The position numbers were made by a program, and so were the translations under genes. The notes beneath the pieces are model-generated. The model saw nothing but the letters and a program-made list of their open reading frames with translations, had not been told where the DNA came from and searched no databases. From IMG/VR virus record IMGVR_UViG_3300033388_000898, positions 1 to 20,848 of that record: 20,848 nucleotides of DNA; one strand, written 5' to 3'. Below, piece after piece: positions 1 through 5,742 of the stretch (the stretch's first letter is position 1; every line of letters begins with the position of its first letter). This DNA is from a virus.

Positions 1-2
1 TT

Positions 3-119
3 GAGCAGGGTATTCAAATGTATGATCTAGCAGCGAAAGACCGCCAACAAACAAAGGATTTGATTAAGGCAAATGAGCAGTTGGAATTTATGTTGCACCA
101 GAAAAAGAGTTTTGGCTAA
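3..119 (+). CDS. C-terminal fragment of an unidentified protein
   Basis: An open frame enters from the left edge and stops at 117-119, giving 38 residues with no N-terminus visible. The stretch is strongly helical and charged (for example AAKDRQQTKDLIKANEQL) and looks like a coiled-coil tail. Tails of this kind are common at the ends of XRE-type regulators in Bacteroidota, but no DNA-binding domain lies in the window, so that identity is a guess. The next promoter overlaps its last codons. There are too few residues for a family call. Confidence 0.45.
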   Translation, partial: EQGIQMYDLAAKDRQQTKDLIKANEQLEFMLHQKKSFG

Positions 120-141
120 GTGGGTAAAGTTTTTATCTTTG
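111..141 (+). promoter_or_regulatory. Bacteroidota-type promoter (TTTG-N19-TATCTTTG)
   Basis: TTTG at 111-114 and TATCTTTG at 134-141 are separated by exactly 19 bases. This matches the known Bacteroidota primary sigma consensus TTTG-N19-TAnnTTTG at every defined position. Transcription should begin near 147-150. It is the best promoter in the window and can drive the structured leader or small RNA that follows and, with read-through, the primase gene. Confidence 0.8.
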
Positions 142-147
142 TGGTAA

Positions 148-244
148 TTGTACTGGAACTACAATTTTAGACGACATTATTAAAGGAGTAAAACCCTTAA
201 CTTAAAAGAGTCCTTCGCAGTTCCAGTGCTTAGGGCTTTTTTTT
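148..244 (+). ncRNA. Candidate structured small RNA or leader
   Basis: Just after the predicted start, ACTGGAACT (152-160) is perfectly complementary to AGTTCCAGT (219-227). Inside, AAGGA (183-187) can pair with TCCTT (211-215). The RNA would end in a run of eight T at 237-244. A further weak pairing, ACCCT (around 193-197) with AGGG (232-235), would cross the outer stem as a pseudoknot. No convincing reading frame occupies 120-285. It could be an independent small RNA of about 100 nt or an attenuator leader of the primase gene. I recognise no known RNA family. Confidence 0.4.
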
Positions 245-285
245 GGCTCAAAAATAAAATACTAACACTTTAAACAAAATACATT

Positions 286-2532
286 ATGCAAATAAACTTC
301 TTTTCAAACATTTACCAAAAACAACCAGAAAGCACGACCTCTATTTTAGAGTTTCTAAACAAAGTAAAATCCGGTACCTGGAAGAAATTAATAGAACCAA
401 TAAATGCCGAGGCCGATAAAACAAAGCGAGGTAAGTTAAGACACGACACTGGACCATACGTTTTAATTAGTGGTACTTTTGAAAAAAGAACCTCCTCAGC
501 ACTAATAAAGCACTCCGGTTTTATTTGTTTAGATATTGACGAGATCACAGACTTAGCCCAGGACTGGGATAAGGTAATTAACGACCCTTACACTTTTGGG
601 GCTTTTCGGTCTGCTTCGGGTAGAGGTATAGCGGTATTAGTTAAGATTAACCCTAATAAACACCTAGAGAGCTTTAAAAGTTTAGAGAGCTATTACCTAG
701 AAACTTATAATATTACATTAGACGAGAAATGTAAAGATGTAGCCCGCGCCCGTTTCGTGTCCTACGACCCTAGTACGTTTATTAACCAAAATTCCGAGGT
801 TTTTAAAAAGCTAATTAAAGTAAAAAAAGTAAAAGCCAAGCCGGTAAAATATAACTTTAACAATGTAATTACAGGGGCTAACGATATTGAGCATATAATA
901 ACGCAAGCAAAGGAGAGGAGGGTAGACCTCAGCAATGGAGATTACGATAAGTGGAGAAATATAGGTTTTTCACTAGCTGCGGAATTTGGAGAAAATGGCC
1001 GAGATTACTTTCACGCTATTAGCTCACTAGGGGAGGGTTACGACCCGAGTAAATCGGACGTGCAATACACTAAAGGGTTAAAGTCGGACGGGTCCGGCAT
1101 TAATATAGGGACGCTGTTTCAATACGCTAAAGACTATAATCTAACCCTTACGACCCCAAAAACACAAACTATACTCACTTATGCTATTCAACAAAAACAA
1201 GTTAATAACATAAGTGAGGAGGAGGTAAAAAGCGGGGTAGATAAATTATTTGGATTTAACGACGCGGACAGCGACGAAATAATTAAAAAGGTGTTCGAGT
1301 CCAACACAGACTTAAAACTAGCTAAGGACCTCCCTTTAATAGGTCAGATCAAAATATTTCTGCAAGGAGGTTATAATATTAAAAAGAATGAGGTCACAAG
1401 TAGGTTAGAAAATAATGGGGTGGTTATGAATGACACCGAAATAAATTCAATTTATATTAAAGCCTGTGAAATTGTAAGCGATAAAATACAAAAAGACCTT
1501 ATTAGAAATATAATTGACTCAGATTTTACAGAAACTTACAACCCTTTAAAAGACTACATAGAGAAAAATAGACATAAAAAACCTACAGGGTTAATAGAGC
1601 AGTTAGCTAACTCAATCGAAAGCAATACAGGGAGGGAGGACCCGAAAAACGTTAACCCTAACTATAAAAGTTACTTTCTTAAAAAGTGGCTAGTAGGTGT
1701 TATTTCCGGTATTTATGGTGAACATAGTCCTTTATTGTTAGTGTTGGCCGGAGGTCAAAACACAGGTAAAACCGAGTTTTTTAGGCGATTACTTCCTAAG
1801 TCCCTTAAAAAGTATTATGGTGAGAGTAAACTAGACGCGGGTAAAGACGACGAGCTTTTAATGACCCAAAAGCTTATATTAATGGACGACGAGCTAGGGG
1901 GTAAATCTAAAAAAGATCACGCTAGGTTAAAAGAGTTAACCAGTAAAGAAACTTTCTCTATTCGTAAGCCTTACGCAAGGGATAACGAAGACTTTAAAAG
2001 GCTTTCGTCCCTTTGTGGTACAACTAACGAAATGGAGTTTATTAGTGATTCTACAGGTAATAGACGGTTAATACCTATAGACGTTATTAGTATAAATCAT
2101 AAAATGTATAACGATATAGACAAAGACGACTTATTTATAGAAATATTTCATTTATACAATGGAGGGTTTAAGTGTGACTTAACACCCGAGGACGTAACTA
2201 GTTTAAATGATTGTAGCGGGCAATTTGAGCAGCAAAACGAGACCTCGGGCCTTATTGGGTTAATCTATAAAAAACCGGAATTTAAAAACGCTAACCAAAA
2301 CGTAGAGGAGAAAACAGCGACCGAGATAGCTATAGATATTGAGAGAATAACACATAAAAATGCTTATAAAGTTCCCGTAGGTAAAGAATTAAACGCGTTA
2401 GGGTTTGAGTTTACAACTAGAAAGATAAATGGTAACAAAGTAAAACTTTATAAAGTGGTCCCAATTTCTACCGGAGATAGAGAGGCCCAAATTTATAAAA
2501 AAGACGAGGACGAGGAGCCTTTACCGTTCTAA
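286..2532 (+). CDS. Primase-helicase (BT4734-like/PriCT-2/VirE)
   Basis: A 748-residue replication protein that likely makes primers and unwinds DNA for phage replication. Residues about 1-175 resemble the BT4734-like N-terminal domain, an archaeo-eukaryotic primase-like fold: LDID at 82-85 and SASGRG at 109-114 are the probable metal and nucleotide motifs, followed by ARARFVSYDP near 153-162. Residues about 200-285 resemble PriCT-2 (DKWRNIGFSL, then GINIGTLFQYA). Residues about 460-660 are a VirE-type P-loop ATPase with Walker A GGQNTGKT at 489-496, Walker B LILMDDE at 530-536 and the conserved TNEMEF...GNRR segment. The length is normal for such fusions. The ATG has an A/T-rich leader. The gene stands alone between the structured leader and a strong terminator, so it is probably transcribed separately from the late genes. 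Confidence 0.88.
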   Translation: MQINFFSNIYQKQPESTTSILEFLNKVKSGTWKKLIEPINAEADKTKRGKLRHDTGPYVLISGTFEKRTSSALIKHSGFICLDIDEITDLAQDWDKVINDPYTFGAFRSASGRGIAVLVKINPNKHLESFKSLESYYLETYNITLDEKCKDVARARFVSYDPSTFINQNSEVFKKLIKVKKVKAKPVKYNFNNVITGANDIEHIITQAKERRVDLSNGDYDKWRNIGFSLAAEFGENGRDYFHAISSLGEGYDPSKSDVQYTKGLKSDGSGINIGTLFQYAKDYNLTLTTPKTQTILTYAIQQKQVNNISEEEVKSGVDKLFGFNDADSDEIIKKVFESNTDLKLAKDLPLIGQIKIFLQGGYNIKKNEVTSRLENNGVVMNDTEINSIYIKACEIVSDKIQKDLIRNIIDSDFTETYNPLKDYIEKNRHKKPTGLIEQLANSIESNTGREDPKNVNPNYKSYFLKKWLVGVISGIYGEHSPLLLVLAGGQNTGKTEFFRRLLPKSLKKYYGESKLDAGKDDELLMTQKLILMDDELGGKSKKDHARLKELTSKETFSIRKPYARDNEDFKRLSSLCGTTNEMEFISDSTGNRRLIPIDVISINHKMYNDIDKDDLFIEIFHLYNGGFKCDLTPEDVTSLNDCSGQFEQQNETSGLIGLIYKKPEFKNANQNVEEKTATEIAIDIERITHKNAYKVPVGKELNALGFEFTTRKINGNKVKLYKVVPISTGDREAQIYKKDEDEEPLPF

Positions 2533-2556
2533 AAAAGGGGGTATAGTAGGTAGGGT

Positions 2557-2595
2557 AGGGGTGTAGTAACTGAAAAGTTAATGCACCCCTTTTTT
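2557..2595 (+). terminator. Rho-independent terminator after the primase gene
   Basis: AGGGGTG (2557-2563) pairs with CACCCCT (2584-2590). After a symmetric 3x3 internal loop, TAACT (2567-2571) pairs with AGTTA (2576-2580) around a GAAA tetraloop. TTTTT follows at 2591-2595. It begins 25 bases after the primase stop codon and should insulate the primase transcript from the late operon. Confidence 0.8.
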
Positions 2596-2675
2596 AATCA
2601 ATGAGAATAGGGGTTTTAACTAAAGGGTATAGTAGGTATAGTAACTTTATTATTAAAGAGTAGTATTATATAAAT

Positions 2676-2697
2676 ACACACACACACACACACACAC
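2676..2697. repeat. (AC)11 dinucleotide tract
   Basis: Eleven uninterrupted AC units lie in the non-coding region between the primase and the late operon, followed by TATA-type sequence and a T9 run. Such tracts can change length by slippage and can adopt Z-DNA. Long pure dinucleotide tracts are uncommon in phages. Confidence 0.9.
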
Positions 2698-2802
2698 ATA
2701 TTTTTTTTTATCGTTTCTATAGGGTTATGAAAAGTTAATATTACACCCTACCCTACTCTACCCCCTTTTACGTTATAGTTAATGGTAGTAAGGGTTTGAA
2801 GG

Positions 2803-2845
2803 GGGGGTGTGTAGATTTTATACACTACCCCCTACCCTCTTTTTT
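2803..2845 (+). terminator. Second terminator-like hairpin before the late operon
   Basis: GGGGGT plus GTGTA (2803-2813) pairs with TACAC, one bulged T, then ACCCCC (2821-2832), around a 7-base loop. Six T follow at 2840-2845, after a short interruption (TACCCTC). It lies directly before the operator copies and may block residual read-through. The seven-base gap before the T-run makes it weaker than the hairpin at 2557. Confidence 0.5.
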
Positions 2846-2894
2846 AGTCCAAACTAGACCAAATAAAAAGTTTTTTTAGTCCAAACTAGACCAA
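2844..2894 (+). promoter_or_regulatory. Two operator-like 19-bp sites, 32 bp apart
   Basis: TTAGTCCAAACTAGACCAA occurs identically at 2844-2862 and 2876-2894; with flanking bases the exact repeat is 24 nt. Each copy is two direct half-sites, TAGTCCAAAC and TAGACCAAA, one helical turn (10 bp) apart. A 17/19 match lies upstream of the RHH gene at 11349-11367 on the minus strand. Copy 2 ends 6 bases before a -7-like box (2901-2908) and overlaps the -33 area, a typical repressor position. The inferred ligand is the RHH protein encoded at 11185-11337. Confidence 0.65.
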
Positions 2895-2900
2895 AACCGC

Positions 2901-2908
2901 TATATTTA
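2901..2908 (+). promoter_or_regulatory. Probable -7 box of the late operon
   Basis: TATATTTA matches TAnnTTTG except for the last base. It ends three bases before the ATG at 2912, so the transcript would be leaderless or nearly so. No TTTG lies 19 bases upstream; operator copy 2 occupies that place. Confidence 0.4.
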
Positions 2909-2911
2909 CAC

Positions 2912-3286
2912 ATGGTAAAAAAGGAAAAAAAGGAAAAAAGCGAAGCAAAACACCAAGCCGAGGTTATAAAATGGTTTTGGAATGAGTTTAAAGAATTTAG
3001 AGGGCTTTTGTACCATAATTACAATAACCCAAGGAACGCAATAAACGGCGCTCAGTTGATCGCTTTAGGATTAATTAAAGGAAACCCTGACCTTACCCTA
3101 GCTTTACCCCGTGGAGACTTCGGAGCGCTTTATATTGAAATGAAGAAACCAGGAGAGAGGCCGAGAGAGTCCCAGGTTAAGCAAATGGATCGTTTAAAGG
3201 CTGCGGGTAATGCGGTGGAGTGGGCGGATAATTCGGAGGACGCTAAAGAGTTAATAATAAAATACTTATCTTTAATTAAAATCTAA
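2912..3286 (+). CDS. VRR-NUC domain nuclease
   Basis: A 124-residue single-domain nuclease of the VRR-NUC branch of the PD-(D/E)XK superfamily. The core is GNPD at 57-60, with catalytic Asp60, then YIEMKKPG with Glu76 and Lys78, and a conserved Gln88 in the following helix (RESQVKQMDRLKAAG). The N-terminal HQAEVIKWF helix is also typical. Stand-alone VRR-NUC proteins are common in phages and are thought to cut branched or single-stranded DNA during replication, recombination or packaging; the exact substrate here is unknown. It is the first gene of the late operon, directly ahead of the terminase genes, and its start lies just downstream of the operator and -7-like box. The N-terminus is Lys-rich (KKEKKEKSE). 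Confidence 0.88.
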   Translation: MVKKEKKEKSEAKHQAEVIKWFWNEFKEFRGLLYHNYNNPRNAINGAQLIALGLIKGNPDLTLALPRGDFGALYIEMKKPGERPRESQVKQMDRLKAAGNAVEWADNSEDAKELIIKYLSLIKI

Positions 3287-3289
3287 GGT

Positions 3290-3481
3290 ATGCCAATATT
3301 TGATTATTTCTGTAAATGTGGTACGATTAAAGGCGACGAGCTAGTTAAAAACAGCGACGAGGTGGTTATTTGTAACGACTGTAAAAAGAAAATGACTAGA
3401 GGGATAGGCGCACCCGCCCTTTTAGGATTTGATAGTAACGGGAGCAGTAAAAGCGGAAAGGATGGGAAAACTAACAGGTAA
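3290..3481 (+). CDS. FmdB-like zinc-ribbon small protein
   Basis: A 63-residue protein beginning MPIFDYFCKCG, with Cys8 and Cys10 (CxC) and Cys28 and Cys31 (CxxC) placed to hold one zinc ion. The start and spacing match FmdB-type putative regulatory zinc ribbons (usually MPIYEYxCxxCG...CPxC). The C-terminal 20 residues are Gly/Ser/Lys-rich and probably disordered. It starts three bases after the nuclease stop codon, and its end overlaps the terminase small subunit start by 20 nt. The role is unknown: it might bind DNA at packaging or act as a transcription cofactor. Confidence 0.7.
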   Translation: MPIFDYFCKCGTIKGDELVKNSDEVVICNDCKKKMTRGIGAPALLGFDSNGSSKSGKDGKTNR

Positions 3482-3848
3482 ACAACAAAGATTTTGTAAA
3501 GAGTACGTTATAGATTTTAACGCAAGTAGGGCAGCTATAGCCGCCGGGTACTCAAAAAATACAGCGGGAGAGACAGGATACGAGAACCTCAATAAACCTC
3601 AAATTAAAGCCGAAATCAAACGGCTACAAGCAAAAACAAACGAAAACCTTAAAGTTACAGCCGAGAGGGTAGTAGCTGAACTAGCTAAAATGGGGCTTAC
3701 TGATAAGGACCAGTTAGGGGACTTTCATTTAGACAGTGGCCATAAGTTAAAGGCTTTAGAAATGCTAGCGAGACATACGGGGACATTTAACGCGGACGAC
3801 TCAGGTAAGGCTGTTATTAATGTTACTGTAGGTAAAAAGAAGTCTTAA
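3462..3848 (+). CDS. Terminase small subunit
   Basis: A 128-residue protein with the pattern of Terminase_2 family small subunits: LTGKQQRFCKEYVIDFNASRAAIAAGYSK is the N-terminal DNA-binding helix-turn-helix, followed by a helical oligomerisation region and an acidic/basic C-terminal tail ending GKKKS that may contact the large subunit. It recognises phage DNA and hands it to the ATPase. The frame is open from 3429, but I chose the ATG at 3462 because family proteins normally begin a few residues before LTGKQQRF and the ATGG context matches other starts here. It overlaps the zinc-ribbon gene by 20 nt and precedes the large subunit by two bases. Confidence 0.88.
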   Translation: MGKLTGKQQRFCKEYVIDFNASRAAIAAGYSKNTAGETGYENLNKPQIKAEIKRLQAKTNENLKVTAERVVAELAKMGLTDKDQLGDFHLDSGHKLKALEMLARHTGTFNADDSGKAVINVTVGKKKS

Positions 3849-3850
3849 AC

Positions 3851-5317
3851 GTGGCAATAAACGTCAACTTCCCCGCCTGGGAGGAAATGGTAAACGAACC
3901 ATTCCACGACCTACTAGAAAACCACGACCGTTATATTTTACTATGGGGCGGCCGGGGGTCCGGTAAAACAGACAGTACACAAAAGAAAATTATAATTAGA
4001 CTACTTACAGCGCCTTATTTTAAGGGCGTTTTAGTGCGTAAGGTTTACGATACGATCAAGGAAAGCCAGTACGAGGGGATTAAAAACGAAATTTATAACA
4101 TGGGCCTAGAGTCCTTATTTAAGTTTACGGTTTCCCCTTTATCAATTAAATGTATTAACGGTAATAGAATACTAGCCAGGGGGTTAGATAAAGCCGAGAA
4201 AATAAAAGGGATAGATAACCCCTCGTTTGTATGGTATGAGGAGGGCAACGATATGACCGAGGACGATTTTAACACGGTTACAACTACGATAAGGAGTAAA
4301 AAAGCGGACTATTTACAAGAGATATTTAGCTTTAATCCCGAGACTGAGGAGCCTAATTTTACGGATTTTTGGATTTATAAGAAGTTTTTTAGCCATACTA
4401 ACGAAAAGACTTTTCGAAGCTCAACCGAGGTAGAGGTAGAGATAGGCGGGGAAATTCAATCTATTACTTATGCTTACACCTCAATACATTCCACGTATAA
4501 AGATAATCCACATTTACCCCCGGTAACAAAGGCAACATACGAGGACTTTAAGCGGACAAACCCCTACTATTACACGGTTTATACTTTAGGCTTATGGGGT
4601 AATAAAGAGGTCGGTAGCCGATTTTACAAGACTTTTACAATGGCTAGCGTAAAAAAGTTAAAGTATAACGACCGTTTGCCCCTTCACATTTCACTAGACG
4701 AGAACGTTAACCCATACCTAACGCTAACAATGCACCAAATACACCAGGACCACAACGGCGGATTCATAGCTAAGCAAATAGGCGAGATATGTTTACGAAG
4801 CCCTAACAACACGTTAAGAGCTACCTGTGAGGAGTTTAGTAGACAATACGCTAACCATACCGAGGGGTTATTTATCTATGGTGACAGGACTAGTAAAAAA
4901 CAGGATACTAAGCTTGAGAAAGGAGAAAACTTCTTTACATTAGTTAGGAATTACTTAATAAAATTCAATCCCAGTGAGCGCTTACCTGGTAGAAATCCAG
5001 GAGTGAAGAGTAGAGGCGAGTTTATTAACCAAGTGATAGCGGGTAAAATCGAGGGGGCAGCTATTGAGATAGGCGACACTTGTACAAATTCTATAGCGGA
5101 CTTTCTGTATTTAAAAGAGGCTGCGGACGGGTTAAAGTTCAAGGAAAAAACCACGGACAAGGTAAGTAAGGTAAGATACGAGAAGTACGGGCACTGCTCA
5201 GACGCTAACGACTACCTGTATTGTGAAATTTTTAAACCACAATTTAGCCGGTTTATAAGCGGGGGCATTATTAAAAAGCCTATATTTGGTAAAAGAAAAA
5301 CTAAAAGAAGTTATTAA
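3851..5317 (+). CDS. Terminase large subunit
   Basis: A 488-residue packaging motor. The N-terminal ATPase has Walker A GGRGSGKT at 33-40 and Walker B FVWYEE at 127-132 followed by a glycine/asparagine turn. The C-terminal RNase H-like nuclease begins near 280 with Asp283 (SLDENVNPY) and continues with Asp345 (YGDRTSKK) and Asp451/Asp454 (DANDYLYCE). This arrangement and length fit PBSX/Terminase_3-like large subunits, which translocate DNA into the prohead and cut it. The start is GTG, two bases after the small subunit stop. Presence of both subunits with no transposase argues against Mu-type packaging of host-flanked DNA. Confidence 0.92.
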   Translation: MAINVNFPAWEEMVNEPFHDLLENHDRYILLWGGRGSGKTDSTQKKIIIRLLTAPYFKGVLVRKVYDTIKESQYEGIKNEIYNMGLESLFKFTVSPLSIKCINGNRILARGLDKAEKIKGIDNPSFVWYEEGNDMTEDDFNTVTTTIRSKKADYLQEIFSFNPETEEPNFTDFWIYKKFFSHTNEKTFRSSTEVEVEIGGEIQSITYAYTSIHSTYKDNPHLPPVTKATYEDFKRTNPYYYTVYTLGLWGNKEVGSRFYKTFTMASVKKLKYNDRLPLHISLDENVNPYLTLTMHQIHQDHNGGFIAKQIGEICLRSPNNTLRATCEEFSRQYANHTEGLFIYGDRTSKKQDTKLEKGENFFTLVRNYLIKFNPSERLPGRNPGVKSRGEFINQVIAGKIEGAAIEIGDTCTNSIADFLYLKEAADGLKFKEKTTDKVSKVRYEKYGHCSDANDYLYCEIFKPQFSRFISGGIIKKPIFGKRKTKRSY

Positions 5318-5319
5318 TT

Positions 5320-5739
5320 ATGGCTTTTATTGTTAAAGCGGACCTTTTAAATTATATTGATGAGTCTACTATAGACCAATTAACGGATGCTACAGATACT
5401 TATGTAGTAGAGGCAATTAAGGACGCCGAAGAGAGAATTATAGAAAAAATTAGTCCACGTTACGACATGGATATTGAGTTAAATAGAGTAGGGACGGCTA
5501 GGCAACGCTCTTTATTAAAGCACTGTATTAGCCTTACTATTTTTTATTTATTCCAAAGGCTTTACACTGATATACTGCCCGAGGGTAGAGTAGAGGCTAA
5601 AGACGAGGCCGAGAAATGGCTAGACGACGTTTATAACGGTAATTTAAACGTTACCCTAGATAAAATAGACGAAACTAACGAGCAGGGTTGGCCGCTTAGG
5701 TGGGGGTCCGATACTAAAAAAGGAGATCAAACTTGGTAA
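5320..5739 (+). CDS. Head-tail connector, Mu gp36-like (DUF1320)
   Basis: A 139-residue protein of the Mu gp36/DUF1320 type: an N-terminal segment (FIVKADLLNYIDESTIDQLTD), then a helical section in which EAIKDAEERI and a later LLKHCISLTIFYLFQRL stand out, and a C-terminal WPLRWGSDTKK tail. Family members are adaptor or head-completion proteins next to portal genes. It starts two bases after the terminase and ends three bases before the portal, consistent with that role. Confidence 0.78.
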   Translation: MAFIVKADLLNYIDESTIDQLTDATDTYVVEAIKDAEERIIEKISPRYDMDIELNRVGTARQRSLLKHCISLTIFYLFQRLYTDILPEGRVEAKDEAEKWLDDVYNGNLNVTLDKIDETNEQGWPLRWGSDTKKGDQTW

Positions 5740-5742
5740 ATT

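Larger units (their letters stand above)
2533..2911. other. Repeat-rich non-coding region, possible origin or control region
   Basis: There is no credible gene in these 379 bases, unusual for such a dense phage. A 14-base sequence GGGTATAGTAGGTA occurs at 2539-2552 and 2625-2638. TGAAAAGTTAAT occurs at 2571-2582 and 2728-2739. The G-rich arm 2533-2565 is the near-perfect reverse complement of 2742-2769 (one substitution plus about five gapped bases). An (AC)11 tract lies at 2676-2697 and a T9 tract at 2701-2709. G-runs on alternating strands could form quadruplexes. Two terminator-like hairpins and two operator copies are annotated separately. The position between the primase and the structural operon, with dense repeats, fits a replication origin or control region, but no iteron set proves that. 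Confidence 0.6.

Noticed and set aside
2601-2663. 20-codon frame in the repeat region
   Set aside because: It begins right after the terminator, encodes repeat-derived sequence (KGYSRYSNF) and has no initiation signal or family pattern.
2840-2895. CRISPR-like repeat pair
   Set aside because: Only two copies, 32 bp apart with an 8-base gap, and a third related copy in front of the RHH gene; an operator explains this better.
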